DNA from: a bacterium
Lineage (GTDB): Bacteria > Elusimicrobiota > Elusimicrobia > Elusimicrobiales > UBA9959
Length of the DNA stretch: 64,000 bases
Assembly: GCA_021811315.1 (NCBI GenBank)
Contig: JAJZPF010000014.1
Location: 1-64,000 of the forward strand
Reading direction: 5' to 3'
Shown: piece by piece, positions 23,786 to 33,283 of the stretch
How positions within the stretch are numbered: the stretch's first letter is position 1
Layout: the number at the start of each line of letters is the position of its first letter
Made by a program: the position numbers and the translations under genes
Notes under the pieces: generated by a model
What the model was told of the DNA's origin: nothing
Databases searched by the model: none
The model's input: the letters and a program-made list of their open reading frames with translations, nothing else

Positions 23786-24163
23786 TTATTTCCCCTTCCT
23801 TGTGAGCAGCTGGCGGATGCGGATGCACAGCTCCGGGATATCGAAAGGCTTGGTCATGTATTCGTCGGCGCCCAGGGAGAAGCCCTGCGTCTTCTCCTCG
23901 GCGGAGAGGAAGCGGCCGGTCATCATGATCAGGATGAAATCCTTGGAGAACCTGCGCAGCTCCTGGCAGATCTGGAAGCCGGAGGAGTCGGGCAGCTGGA
24001 TGTCCATGATCACCACTTCGGGCTTGTGCTTCTTGGCGGAGTCTATGCCGGTCTTCGCGTTGCCCGCCTGGAAGCAGGTGAAGCCCTCCATGTCCAGGAC
24101 CTCGGCCAGGCTCTCGCGCAGGTGCGCGTCGTCGTCGATTATCAGGATCTTTTGTGCAGCCAT
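23786..24163 (-). CDS. Stand-alone receiver (CheY-like) protein
   Basis: 125 residues: a single receiver domain with DDD (about 9-11), phospho-acceptor in VVIMDIQLPD, MMTGR and MTKPFDIPEL. No output domain, so it should act by protein contact or relay. It lies between the OmpR-like regulator and the thioredoxin-like gene. Confidence 0.88.
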   Translation of the reverse strand: MAAQKILIIDDDAHLRESLAEVLDMEGFTCFQAGNAKTGIDSAKKHKPEVVIMDIQLPDSSGFQICQELRRFSKDFILIMMTGRFLSAEEKTQGFSLGADEYMTKPFDIPELCIRIRQLLTRKGK

Positions 24164-24217
24164 AATTTTTCTCCAGTTTTTCTGAAATTTACCCGCTCCC
24201 CGACCTTGCCCCCCGCC

Positions 24218-24976
24218 CTATTTGGCGGGGACCAGCTTGTAGCCCACGCAGGGCACCGTGTGCACGTAGCGCGAGGCCTTGCCCATCTTGGAGCGAAGCC
24301 GGCGGACGTGAACGTCGACCGTGCGCGGGGAACCGAAATAATTGTAGCCCCAGACGCGCTCGATCAGGTAGGGCCTGGACAGCACGCGGTTGGGAGAGCT
24401 CAGGAACACGTAGAGCAGGTCGAATTCCTTGGCCGTCACCTTTATTTCCTTGCCGCCGATCTTGACGGTGTAGCTGGACATGTTCAGCTCTATCTCGTTC
24501 ATCTTCAGCACTTCGTCCGCCTGCACGCTCACGGTGCGGCGCACGACGGCGCGCACGCGGGCCACGCTCTCGTGCAGGTCCTGGCTGTAGGCCAGGCACT
24601 CGTCCGCGCCGAGCTGGAAGAAGGCCAGCTTGTAGGAGATCTTGGGCGTCTCCCGCCCGGTATGCCCGTGCGGCAGCAGGGTCTCCATGCTGAGGCCGGA
24701 CGGCATATGGTCCAGGAAAGTGTCCGGCGATTCCAGCATGGCTATGACCGGGATATTCTTGTTCTTGGCCCTGAGGTTGCGCAGGAAGGTCAGGCCCTCT
24801 TCGTCGGCCAGGTTCTGGCCGATCATTACCATGTCGAAAGACTTCTCGGCCAGCATCCCCATCACCTCGCGCGCGCGGTGGGCGGTGGCTACGGCGTAGC
24901 CCTGGCGCGCGAGCATCTCCAGTATCAGCGAAGCCCGGGACAGGTCCTTCGAGGCAAAAATGATGTTTATTTTCAC
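24218..24976 (-). CDS. OmpR/PhoB-type regulator with degenerate receiver
   Basis: 252 residues from the GTG at 24976, with AGGAG five bases before it. The C-terminal winged helix (about 155-250) is typical: KEIKVTAKEFDLLYVFLSSPNRVLSRPYLIERVWGYNYFGSPRTVDVHVRRLRSKM. The receiver-like N-domain lacks the acidic pocket (IIFASKD) and the phospho-acceptor Asp (MVMIGQNLAD where LLDxxLPD is usual), and it has an insertion of about 25 residues before the QLGADECLAYS segment. It probably works without phosphorylation or binds a different signal. Confidence 0.85.
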   Translation of the reverse strand: MKINIIFASKDLSRASLILEMLARQGYAVATAHRAREVMGMLAEKSFDMVMIGQNLADEEGLTFLRNLRAKNKNIPVIAMLESPDTFLDHMPSGLSMETLLPHGHTGRETPKISYKLAFFQLGADECLAYSQDLHESVARVRAVVRRTVSVQADEVLKMNEIELNMSSYTVKIGGKEIKVTAKEFDLLYVFLSSPNRVLSRPYLIERVWGYNYFGSPRTVDVHVRRLRSKMGKASRYVHTVPCVGYKLVPAK

Positions 24977-25066
24977 AGGTTCTCCTAAATTGCGAACGGA
25001 ACCGCCGACGACTGACTGCGCGGGCAAGCCGCCGCCGGCTTTAACCGCGGTCGTCCGAGGAACTCG

Positions 25067-25363
25067 TTAATCGTGATGTATTTCTTCGATGTCGAAAGTG
25101 ATGCCGCGCAGGCCGAGCACTCCGGTAAGCACGTTATACACGAAAGAGGCGAACACCAGCACCGCCGTGCTTATGACCACGTAAAGCAGGGCGTAAAGGC
25201 CCACGCTCATCAACTTCTGCGCCCCGGTCATGGAAGCCAGCTGCACGTTCGGGACCACCATGAAGGTCACGATCCCGCCGAGCAGCGCCAGGGCGAAAAT
25301 AACCAGAGGCACCGAAGAGGTCACCAGTGAACCGACGCTGATATTGCGTACTTCAAGTTTCAT
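25067..25363 (-). CDS. Small two-helix membrane protein, DUF3566-like
   Basis: 98 residues from the ATG at 25363 (GGAGG seven bases before). It has two membrane helices (about 18-38 and 52-80) separated by a short loop, and ends in GLRGITFDIEEIHHD. The length, helix spacing and the V-R-x-I-S-V-x-S start fit the DUF3566 domain; the function of that domain is unknown. AT-rich DNA at 25470-25510 on the minus strand may hold its promoter. Confidence 0.6.
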   Translation of the reverse strand: MKLEVRNISVGSLVTSSVPLVIFALALLGGIVTFMVVPNVQLASMTGAQKLMSVGLYALLYVVISTAVLVFASFVYNVLTGVLGLRGITFDIEEIHHD

Positions 25364-25574
25364 GTTTCCTCCGAAGCTAAGCTCGTGGCGCCGCGCCACT
25401 ATCTCGTGCCGTATCAAAGGGCTATGCCCCCCGGACGGCCAAATAAATAACCCCGGGCGGAGCCCGTGTTGATAATATAATACATAATTATTCAGGAAAA
25501 TTAACAAGCGTACGAACAACACTGTCCGGGAACGAAAAGAAGCCTTGGTCCACACGCTGTAAGCATCAGGCGGC

Positions 25575-25690
25575 TGGGCGGCCTACCGTGCCGACCGGAA
25601 CGCAAAACGCGTTCGGCCACACCGTGGCCTCACTCCGCCTCAGGCCTCGGCGCTTACGCAAGCCTCGGCCTTCGGAGGGTTTTGCTTATC
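25575..25690. repeat. Intergenic element B, copy 1
   Basis: Shares CCGGAACGCAAAA and CGCTTACGCAAGC-TCGGCCT-CG-GAGGGTTTTGCT with 42352-42500. It lies next to an element A in both places. It is not coding; a GC-rich stem-loop structure is possible. Confidence 0.55.
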
Positions 25691-25760
25691 CGATCGCCAC
25701 GGTCTCCGCCCAGATTGCTCAACTTAACAAAAAAAGTTCTAGCCTTCAAAGCTGAGCGGA

Positions 25761-25891
25761 GGGGCGGCAAGGGTGTGGGTTCGGCGGGCCTTCCCGCAGG
25801 CCGGAGCTTACGTAAGAGCGGAGGCCGAGGGGTGAGCGCGGCCACGGTGTGGCCGATAGCGCGCCCGCCGGGCCCATACCCTTGCCGCCCC
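25761..25891. repeat. Palindromic intergenic element A, copy 2
   Basis: 19-base arms (25761-25779 and 25873-25891) carrying GGGGCGGCAAGGGT, and the shared core. It begins 31 bases past the stop of the gene at 25922. Confidence 0.8.
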
Positions 25892-25921
25892 GACTTTGCA
25901 TCTCGCGGTCTTCTCGCTCTC

Positions 25922-27037
25922 TTATATGCTTATTTCGGCTTTGGGGTAGAAGAGGATCAGGGTGCGGTTGGTTTCGGCGGTCTGGCCTACGTGGAGGACT
26001 TTTACGTTGAAATTCTGGCCCTTGAAGACGCTTTCGCCCTCGACCATCTGGTCGGGCTGCTCGAAGGCCTGGCCGACGAGGCGCAGCAGGGTCTGCTGCT
26101 GGCTGTCCACCACGTCCAGGAGGTGGATGGTCTTGGAATCCATCCCGGAATTGAGCTCGAAATTGGCGTAAAGGATGCTGTTGTTCTCGTCCACCACTAT
26201 CACGTAGTTGGTGGACGGGACGATGATGTTGAGGAGCGAGCGCCACCAGCGCTGTTCCGCCTCCTTGTAGGTCCGGTCGCGGTTGGAGATCCCTTCTATC
26301 TCCACCTTCATCTTCCCCATCAGCCGCGTAATGGCCCCCGAGAGGTCCCCGAACTCGTCGGTGCGCGCCGGGAAGCGCAGGTCGAAATTCTTAAGCGAAA
26401 CGCTTTCCACGCTGTCGCGCAGCGCGTCCATCGGTGAGATCACGTAGTGGTGGAAGAAGAAATAGAGCGGCAGGCCCAGCAGGAAAAGCACGCCGACGGC
26501 GCCGAACACGTATTTGCGCATCGCCGAGCCGATCAGCAGCTCCGCGCCGGCCCGGGAAACCATCAGGTCCACGATGCCGATGATCTCGCCGCGCACCGAG
26601 AACGGGATGGCGATCTCGTACAAAGGCTCGCCCTTCACCTGGCGCACCTTCGGCATCTTGGAGATATGCGCCTGCGCGATGGCGTCGGTGGGCGGCGGGA
26701 CCTGCTTCTGCAGCTCGTCCCAGCCCATGCCGATAAAGCGGGATTCCTTGTGCCAGCGCACGCGGCCCGAGCGGCTGAGGTAGAGCAGCGAAGTGATGCG
26801 CTCGTCCTTGTTCAGCGAGATCATGATGTCGTACTCTTCGAAAGAGATCGCGTTGGCGTTGTTGAGCAGGCCGTTGCGCATGGTGGGCGCGTAGACCTTG
26901 ACGGTCTCTATCACGTCCTGCTTGAGCTTCTCGTCGAAGGTCCACTTGAAAAGGTTGTAATAGAAAATGCCGCCGAGGAACATCACGTAGATGCCTATCC
27001 CGACGAACCACATCAGCCATTTTACCGTAAGCCGCAT
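25922..27037 (-). CDS. HAMP-PAS membrane sensor without kinase domain
   Basis: 371 residues. Membrane helices at about 7-28 and 170-195 bracket a periplasmic sensor domain of about 140 residues. The HAMP domain (about 195-250, ISPMDALRDSVESVSLKNFDLRFPARTDEFGDLSGAITRLM) leads to a PAS-like domain (about 270-365, NYVIVVDENNSILYAN). There is no kinase, GGDEF or methyl-accepting region, so it must signal through a partner protein. It follows the Tad operon's terminator and precedes the response-regulator block. Confidence 0.8.
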   Translation of the reverse strand: MRLTVKWLMWFVGIGIYVMFLGGIFYYNLFKWTFDEKLKQDVIETVKVYAPTMRNGLLNNANAISFEEYDIMISLNKDERITSLLYLSRSGRVRWHKESRFIGMGWDELQKQVPPPTDAIAQAHISKMPKVRQVKGEPLYEIAIPFSVRGEIIGIVDLMVSRAGAELLIGSAMRKYVFGAVGVLFLLGLPLYFFFHHYVISPMDALRDSVESVSLKNFDLRFPARTDEFGDLSGAITRLMGKMKVEIEGISNRDRTYKEAEQRWWRSLLNIIVPSTNYVIVVDENNSILYANFELNSGMDSKTIHLLDVVDSQQQTLLRLVGQAFEQPDQMVEGESVFKGQNFNVKVLHVGQTAETNRTLILFYPKAEISI

Positions 27038-27140
27038 AAATTTATCCTCTGGGCGAAAAGCCGTGAGAGCGTTGACCTGAATAAATTCTACATAAAGCGC
27101 GTTTCAAACTTGTTACAGAACGGTTAAAAAACGGCCTCTA

Positions 27141-27172
27141 AAAAAGGGGCCGCCCCTTGTCAGGGCGGCCCC
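27141..27172 (-). terminator. Intrinsic terminator at the end of the main Tad operon
   Basis: On the minus strand GGGGCCGCCC pairs with GGGCGGCCCC around TGACAAG, then six T. It lies 20 bases beyond the TPR gene stop at 27192. Confidence 0.9.
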
Positions 27173-27191
27173 TCGTCCCCGCGCCGCGCGC

Positions 27192-28508
27192 TTACTGCCC
27201 GCCGGAGAGGATCGACTCGATGCGCTTGAGGCCGGCCGCCGCGTCGGCGTTGCCGGGATCGAGCTGCCGGGCGATCGTCCATTCGTCGCGGGCTTTGTCG
27301 TAATTGGAGTTCTGGAAGGACTTGATGCCCTCCATGTAGTGCTGCTGCGCGGCCAGCCGGTTCTCCTCGGTCACGCCCTGGGGCTTCTTGCCGACTTCCT
27401 CGATGGCCACGCCCTTGCGCTTGGCTTCGGCCTCGGCCTTTTTGCGGTCAGCCTCTTCCTTCGCGGCAGCTTCTTCTTCCGCCCTGGCGCGGCGCGCGGC
27501 TTCGTCGGCGCGGCGCTTCTTCTCGTCCCCCTCCAGCTTCATCTGCTGGCGGGCGCGCGAAATAAGGTTGTTGATATAGGCCATGTTGGCGGTATAAGGC
27601 TTGGCCTTGTCCCACTCGCCTATGGCGTCGGGGTACTTGCGGGCCCCGTAAAGCTTCTTGCCGGCGGCCAGGAAGCCGTTCTCCAGCTCGCTCTTCACCT
27701 CGGCCAGGAGCTTGCCGGCCTTGGAATCGCCCGGCTGCACCTCGAGCGCGCGCTTAAGGCCCTCGTAGGCGTCCTTCAGCTTGCCCTGGGCGTAGAACTC
27801 CAGCGCGGCCTTGAGCATATCGTTCGCCTTCTGCTGGCGCAGCTCGTCTTCCACCCGCGTGATCCAGGTTATGACCAGGGTATCCCTGGGTCTGATCATC
27901 AGGGCGGCGTAAAAATTATCGAGCGAGCTCTTCAGGTCCCTGTTCTGGTAGTCCGAGGAGCCTTTCTGGAAATAATATTCCTTCAGGTCCTCCTTCATCT
28001 TGGCAAGCCAGTATTTCGCCTTGATATTGTTCGGGGCGAGCTTGACGACCTCGGTCATCTTGGTGTGCGCCTCGACGATGCGGCCCTCCGTATAGTAGGA
28101 AAGCGCCGTCTTGAAGCGGTCCTCGATCATCAGCTTCTCGCTCAGGCCCGGGCGCAGGCTGCCGCGCAGCTGGTTGGCGGCCTCCAGCAGCATGTGCGCG
28201 TCCTGGTGGTTGGGGTCGATGGCGATGATCTTCAGCGCCAGGTCCTTGGCGTCCTCGTAGTTCCCGTTGCGGTAATATTCGTAGGCGTTGTCGTAGATAT
28301 CGCCGAGCATCTTACCCTGCAGCTTCACCTTCTCCAGGCGCACCAGCTCCAGGAATTTGCGCTTCTCGTCCATCTCGTTCAGGGCGCCGAGGCCGGTCTT
28401 CTGCAGGTCCAGGAACAGCGATTCCTCGCTTTTCACGCGCTTGATCTGCGCGGAAGCCGGGGCGCAGAGCGCGGCCGAGAAAAGTATCGCCAGGAATATG
28501 TTCGTCAT
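27192..28508 (-). CDS. Exported TPR protein of the Tad operon
   Basis: 438 residues with a signal peptide (about 1-20, ending PASAQ). Several TPR-like helical repeats (about 70-300: YYRNGNYEDAKDLALKIIAIDPNHQDA, YYTEGRIVEAHTKMTEVVKLAPNNIKA, FYAQGKLKDAYEGLKRALEVQPGDSKA) are followed by a charged Lys/Glu/Ala coiled coil (about 325-370) and a last TPR. In position it matches TadD, a TPR lipoprotein needed for Flp pilus assembly, but it has no lipobox. It is the last gene of the operon. Confidence 0.75.
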   Translation of the reverse strand: MTNIFLAILFSAALCAPASAQIKRVKSEESLFLDLQKTGLGALNEMDEKRKFLELVRLEKVKLQGKMLGDIYDNAYEYYRNGNYEDAKDLALKIIAIDPNHQDAHMLLEAANQLRGSLRPGLSEKLMIEDRFKTALSYYTEGRIVEAHTKMTEVVKLAPNNIKAKYWLAKMKEDLKEYYFQKGSSDYQNRDLKSSLDNFYAALMIRPRDTLVITWITRVEDELRQQKANDMLKAALEFYAQGKLKDAYEGLKRALEVQPGDSKAGKLLAEVKSELENGFLAAGKKLYGARKYPDAIGEWDKAKPYTANMAYINNLISRARQQMKLEGDEKKRRADEAARRARAEEEAAAKEEADRKKAEAEAKRKGVAIEEVGKKPQGVTEENRLAAQQHYMEGIKSFQNSNYDKARDEWTIARQLDPGNADAAAGLKRIESILSGGQ

Positions 28509-28517
28509 AAAAAGCCT

Positions 28518-29417
28518 CTAGAACGGCATGCCGCCGGTAACCAGGTCCATTATCATCGGGGCCAGCATCAGGATGAACACCGTCGGGAAAATGAAGATGA
28601 ACAGCGGGATCAGCATCTTGGTGGAAGCCTGGGCGGCCAGCTTCTCGGCCTTGTTGAGGCGGCGGAAGCGCATGTCCGCGGAATAGTTGCGCATCAGCTC
28701 CACCAGGCTGGTGCCCAGCTCGTCCGACTGCACGATCAGGCCCACGAAGGAGCGCACTTCCTGCAGGCCGGTGCGCAGGGACAGGCGCCGCAGCGCGTCG
28801 CGGCGGGCGTAGCCCAGCTGCACCTCGTTGATGGTCTTCTCTATCTCCAGCTCGAGGCCGGTCTTCACCGGGGCGATCTTCACGATGCGGTCGAAAGCGG
28901 TCATATAGTCCAGGCCGGACTCGATCATCAGGGCCCCGAGGTCCACGAAGGTGGGGAAGTTGCGGATGATGCTTTCCTGGCGGTTGCGGATGCGGCCGGC
29001 CCAGATGGCCGCGTCGGGCAGCAGGAAGCCCAGCGGCGCGAAGATGACGCAGAAAGGGGACGCGGTAAGCACGAAGGATATCACGGGAAGGGCCAGGCCG
29101 GCGACGAGCTTCAGGTGCAGCATCTTCAGCGGGTTGGTGGTGGACGGGCTGCCCAGCAGCATATAAGTCTCGTCGAGCTTCTTCTCCATGCCCAATTGCT
29201 TGGCGAAGAAGAGGTCCAGCTTGTCCCAGAAATTAGCGCTGTTCTCCAGCTTCGAGAAGGCGGAGGTTTCCTTCCCCTCCATGTCGCTGATGTCCCCTAT
29301 CGCGGAGCGCGCCTCTTCGCGCGGCGCGAAAAAGCGCTGCACCGCCGTGAAGGCCGCGAAGGAGCCTACCATGGAGATGATCACGAGGACCGCGCTGGTT
29401 ATTTTATCAGGGCTCAT
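28518..29417 (-). CDS. tadC: TadC-type inner-membrane platform protein
   Basis: 299 residues with membrane helices near the N-terminus and at about 105-145 and 270-295. The type II secretion F domain is recognisable in FPTFVDLGALMIESGLDYMTAFDRI...VQLGYARRDALRRLSLRTGLQEVRSFVGLIVQSDELGTSLVELMRNYSADMR. TadB and TadC form the inner-membrane platform on which the ATPase acts. The start overlaps the TadB stop by four bases. Confidence 0.9.
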   Translation of the reverse strand: MSPDKITSAVLVIISMVGSFAAFTAVQRFFAPREEARSAIGDISDMEGKETSAFSKLENSANFWDKLDLFFAKQLGMEKKLDETYMLLGSPSTTNPLKMLHLKLVAGLALPVISFVLTASPFCVIFAPLGFLLPDAAIWAGRIRNRQESIIRNFPTFVDLGALMIESGLDYMTAFDRIVKIAPVKTGLELEIEKTINEVQLGYARRDALRRLSLRTGLQEVRSFVGLIVQSDELGTSLVELMRNYSADMRFRRLNKAEKLAAQASTKMLIPLFIFIFPTVFILMLAPMIMDLVTGGMPF

Positions 29418-30973
29418 ACGCGTATGTTCCCGAGGCTGGCCACGACTTTCATGCCTATCGCCACCCAGATGACGCAGAAGCAGGCGGTGGCCATGCCCAG
29501 CGGCGTGCTGTAGAACTTTATCATCGTCTCGGGCTGGAACATGAACATGACGCCCACCATCACCCAGGGCATGATGCCCACGACGATGGACTGGATCTTC
29601 TGCTGGGCCGTCATGGCCTTGGTCTTTTCCTCCAGCTTGGACTCCTCGCGGATGTCGATCACGATGCGCTCGAAAACTTTGGTCAGGTTGCCGCCGACCG
29701 CGCGCTGCAGCACGATGGCGCGGATCATATAGGCGAGCATCTTGGAGTCCACGCGCTCCTCCATCACGCCGAGCGACTTCTCGAAGGTCATGCCCAGCTG
29801 GTAGTTCTTGATCACCAGGCCGAACTCGTCGGAAATGGGCGGGATGAGGTCTTTCGAGACCATCTCGAAGCCCTGCACGATGTCCAGGCCCGAGCGGAGA
29901 CAGTTGGAGAGCAGGATAAGGCCGTCCATCAGCTGCGTGTCCACCTTCCGGCCGCGGGCGGCCTTCATGGTGTTCAGGACGAAGGCCGGCGTGCGCATGC
30001 CGATGGCCATGCCCAGCGCGCTGAGGATCAGGAAGGCGAAAATATTCATGGTGAGCAGGCCCAGCAAGGCGAAGACGGCCGCCGGCCCGAGCACCAGGTA
30101 TTTCACGTTGATATTGATGAACTGCCGGGAGAAGGCCTCGGTGAAGGTGGAGACCTTCTTGGAGTAGTCGCCCATCATCGCGTTGGTCTTATCGTCGTTC
30201 AGGGCGAAGAAGGCCTGGACCGCGAGGAAGATCAGGATGATGCCCAGCATCGAGAGCGCCGTATTGAAGACCTTGGCCTTGTCCGATTCTTTGGGCGGGG
30301 CCTCGTATTTGCGCGACTCCCTGAAAAGCGTGCGGAAAGCGTCCTGGCTGAGCACCGCCGAGGCCAGCACGGCGTCGGCGTAGCGGCGCTGGTTGGTGCT
30401 GGAGATGGCGTCGGCTATGGACTCCATCTCCTTGAGGATAAGGACGAAGTGGGACATGATGGTGCGGCCGCGGCCCCCCATCGAGTCGCCCATGGTGATG
30501 TCGCGGGTGCGGGCGCGGTAAAGCCTGTCCATCGACATCTGGAAGCGGATGCGGATATCCGCGTATTCCTTGACCAGCAGCCCGGGCTGGATATTGGCGC
30601 CGCCGGATTCCGGCGGGAAGGTCTTGCGGGTAAGCTCCAGGTACTCGTAGATGATGGAGACCGGGGTCTGCCAGAGCGTGGCCTCGGAGATCTCGCCTTC
30701 CTCCGGGTCCCGCCAGACTTTCCGCCCCGACATCTCCACCACGGCGGGCTCCACCCACTTGGGCATGACGTAGGCGGATTTCACCCCTTTGCAGGTCATC
30801 GGGAAATTAACGACTTTCGGGTCCCGGTTGGGGTCCAGGTAATAATAGAAGAGCTGCGTCTTAAGGGCGGCGCAGGAGACCTCGTCCATCTCCGACTGCG
30901 TAAAAACGCCGGCTTCCGCGGGTTTCCCCGCGAAAGCGCCGAGCAGCATTATTAGCACAGTCAGTTTCTTCAT
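29414..30973 (-). CDS. tadB: TadB-type platform protein with exported N-terminal domain
   Basis: 519 residues, much longer than the usual ~300 of TadB. A signal peptide (about 1-21) is followed by an extra periplasmic-looking domain of about 220 residues with no known fold. Then come the platform helices and F domain (LMDGLILLSNCLRSGLDIVQGFEMVSKDLIPPISDEFGLVIKNYQLGMTFEKSLGVMEERVDS...QRAVGGNLTKVFERI). Fusion of a periplasmic domain to TadB might couple the platform to the minimal secretin or the TPR protein; that is inference. Confidence 0.85.
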   Translation of the reverse strand: MKKLTVLIMLLGAFAGKPAEAGVFTQSEMDEVSCAALKTQLFYYYLDPNRDPKVVNFPMTCKGVKSAYVMPKWVEPAVVEMSGRKVWRDPEEGEISEATLWQTPVSIIYEYLELTRKTFPPESGGANIQPGLLVKEYADIRIRFQMSMDRLYRARTRDITMGDSMGGRGRTIMSHFVLILKEMESIADAISSTNQRRYADAVLASAVLSQDAFRTLFRESRKYEAPPKESDKAKVFNTALSMLGIILIFLAVQAFFALNDDKTNAMMGDYSKKVSTFTEAFSRQFININVKYLVLGPAAVFALLGLLTMNIFAFLILSALGMAIGMRTPAFVLNTMKAARGRKVDTQLMDGLILLSNCLRSGLDIVQGFEMVSKDLIPPISDEFGLVIKNYQLGMTFEKSLGVMEERVDSKMLAYMIRAIVLQRAVGGNLTKVFERIVIDIREESKLEEKTKAMTAQQKIQSIVVGIMPWVMVGVMFMFQPETMIKFYSTPLGMATACFCVIWVAIGMKVVASLGNIRV

Positions 30974-30983
30974 ACGTCTTCCG

Positions 30984-31029
30984 GCTCTTCTCTCCGGATC
31001 CCCGATTCCCGACTCCCGATCCTCGATTT
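30984..31029. repeat. Heptamer-type spacer repeat
   Basis: GGATCCCCGATTCCCGACTCCCGATCCTCGATTTCC between the tadB start and the tadZ-tadA stop: six or so degenerate 7-base units of the TCGGGAN family, in complement orientation. Confidence 0.75.
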
Positions 31030-31033
31030 CCCC

Positions 31034-33253
31034 TTATCTCCCGGCCCTCTGCCTTTTCTGTTCTTCCGTCCAGAAGATATCCAGCGGGACCTTCATGCCG
31101 TGGGTCTCGAAATCCTTGTAGAACTTGGGTGGGTCGCCGGTGGCCGCGAAATACCCGACCACCTTGCCGTTCTCGTCCATCCCGGTCTGGTGGTACTTGA
31201 AAATGTCATGGATCGTGATCTGGTTCTCCTCTCGGCCGGTGATCTCGGTGATGGCCGTGATCTTGCGGGTACCGTCGGAGAAGCGCGTCAGCTGCACGAT
31301 CATGTGCACGGCGGAAGCGATCATTTCGCGCAGGGCCCAGATGGGCAGGTCGGCGCCGGCCATCAGACACATGGCCTCCATGCGGGTCAGCGCGTCGCGC
31401 GGGGTATTGGCGTGGATGGTGGCCAGCGAACCTTCGTGGCCCGTGTTCATGGCCTGCAACATGTCCAGGGCCTCGGACGACCGGACTTCGCCGACGACGA
31501 TGCGGTCGGGGCGCATACGAAGGCAGTTCTTGACGAGGTCGCGGATGCTGACCTCGCCCTTGCCTTCGATATTGGGCGGGCGGGACTCCAGGCGGACCCA
31601 GTGGTCCTGCTGCAGCCTGAGTTCGGCGGTGTCCTCTACGGTCACGATGCGCTCGTCCTCGGGGATGTAGCTCGACAACATGTTCAAAAAGGTCGTTTTA
31701 CCGGTGCCGGTACCGCCGGAGATGATGATGTCTTTGCGCAGCTTCACGCAGGCTTTCAGGAATTCGACGCCGGTCTGCGAGATGCTGCCTTTCTTTATGA
31801 GCTCGGCGTCGGTGAAAGGCTTGGCGGAGAAGCGCCGGATGGTCAGCGTCGGGCCCGACACGGCCAGCGGCGGGATGATGCCGTTCACGCGGGAACCGTC
31901 CTTCAGGCGGGCGTCCACCAGCGGCACGGATTCGTCGATGCGCCGGCCCAGCGGGGCCACGATGCGCTTCATCACCTGCATGATCTGCTCGTCGTTGCGG
32001 AATTTGTATTTGGTAAGGATCAGCTTACCGGCTTTTTCTATGTAGACCTTGTCGAAAGAGTTGACCATGATCTCGGTCACGGACGGGTCGCGCATCAGCT
32101 CTTCCAGCGGGCCCAGGCCCAGGATCTCGTCGAGGAGCTCATTGATGAACTTGACCCGCTGCTCGCGGGTCAGGGGCGTGGCGGTCTCTTTCTGCAGCAG
32201 GCCGTTGATGATGCCGTCCACGCGCTTGCGGGTCTCCAGGTTCAAGGCGGGGTCGTCGGAAATTTTCACGCGCTCGGTCTCCAGCGCGGTGACCACGTTG
32301 CGGTGCACCTTCATCTTGAGCTCTTCCCAGAAAGGAGGGACGTCCACGCGCGGCGAGCCGGCCTGGGACTGGTCCTTGGACTGGCCCGCGGCCGGCGTCA
32401 GCGGCGCGTCCTTCTCGGTCTGCCGCCAGAGCATGTCGGAGCCGCCGGAGAACTCGGCGGTCGTGACGTTGGACGCCCAGAGCTTTTCCGTGGGTTTGAG
32501 CTCGGCCAGGCGCCCCAGCAGGACGCGCAGGATGCGCACCCACTGGGTATTGGGCTGCTCGGTGATCAGGATCTTGTTCTGGTTGGCGTAGGCGGGGAGC
32601 GCGTCCTCCCAGGGCATGAAGGCCAGGATGTCCTTGCCCATCTGCTTGTAGAACTTCTCCACTTCCTTCGGGCCGACGGCGCCGGGCATGTCGAAAAGGT
32701 TGGCCACCACTTCGAACTTGCTCATCGGGAAATGCAGCTCGTTTATCTCCCGGAAAATGCCGGCCGTGGCGTTCAGCGAGGAGACGTTGGAATTGGAGAC
32801 CCAGAACACCAGGTCCGAGATGTCGAAAGCGAAGACCTGCATGGGGAAGTAAGGGTCCACGTCGATGAAGATGTCGAAGTTCTGCGACAGCCTGGAAAGC
32901 ATCGGGAGGATGATGTCGGGAGACATCTTGGCCACGTCGGAGCGGCGCTTGCTCAGCGGAAGCACCCCGACGCCCCACTGCGATATCGGTATTTTTCCCT
33001 TAAGGAGGGCGCCCAGCGCGCCCACCGATTCGCGCCCCAGCTGCTGGATGATCTCCGCCATGGAGGGCGGGTTGAGGCCGAGCAGCTGCGCGTGCTCCGC
33101 GCGGCACATCGGGTCCAGCGGCAGGATCAGGACGTTGCGCTTCTGGTAATTGGCCCAGGCCAGGGCCAGGTTCATGACGACGGAAGTCTTGCCCACGCCC
33201 TCTTTAGGGCCCGAGAAAGTTATGACGCGCGGCGCGAGATTCTGTTCTTCCAT
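31034..33253 (-). CDS. tadA: TadZ-TadA fusion: ParA-like localisation domain plus secretion ATPase
   Basis: 739 residues. Residues about 8-255 are MinD/ParA-like, as in TadZ/CpaE, with a deviant Walker [11 protein letters not shown] (signature Lys 17) and [10 protein letters not shown]. The rest is a full CpaF/TadA secretion ATPase: [30 protein letters not shown], Walker [10 protein letters not shown] (about 513), the Asp box [30 protein letters not shown] and the His box [13 protein letters not shown]. TadZ and TadA are normally separate proteins; TadZ marks the assembly site and TadA powers it. No in-frame stop or frameshift separates them. It lies centrally in the operon. Confidence 0.92.
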   Translation of the reverse strand: MEEQNLAPRVITFSGPKEGVGKTSVVMNLALAWANYQKRNVLILPLDPMCRAEHAQLLGLNPPSMAEIIQQLGRESVGALGALLKGKIPISQWGVGVLPLSKRRSDVAKMSPDIILPMLSRLSQNFDIFIDVDPYFPMQVFAFDISDLVFWVSNSNVSSLNATAGIFREINELHFPMSKFEVVANLFDMPGAVGPKEVEKFYKQMGKDILAFMPWEDALPAYANQNKILITEQPNTQWVRILRVLLGRLAELKPTEKLWASNVTTAEFSGGSDMLWRQTEKDAPLTPAAGQSKDQSQAGSPRVDVPPFWEELKMKVHRNVVTALETERVKISDDPALNLETRKRVDGIINGLLQKETATPLTREQRVKFINELLDEILGLGPLEELMRDPSVTEIMVNSFDKVYIEKAGKLILTKYKFRNDEQIMQVMKRIVAPLGRRIDESVPLVDARLKDGSRVNGIIPPLAVSGPTLTIRRFSAKPFTDAELIKKGSISQTGVEFLKACVKLRKDIIISGGTGTGKTTFLNMLSSYIPEDERIVTVEDTAELRLQQDHWVRLESRPPNIEGKGEVSIRDLVKNCLRMRPDRIVVGEVRSSEALDMLQAMNTGHEGSLATIHANTPRDALTRMEAMCLMAGADLPIWALREMIASAVHMIVQLTRFSDGTRKITAITEITGREENQITIHDIFKYHQTGMDENGKVVGYFAATGDPPKFYKDFETHGMKVPLDIFWTEEQKRQRAGR

Positions 33254-33283
33254 ATAAGTAGGCCCGGGGGCCGGGCTGCCTGG

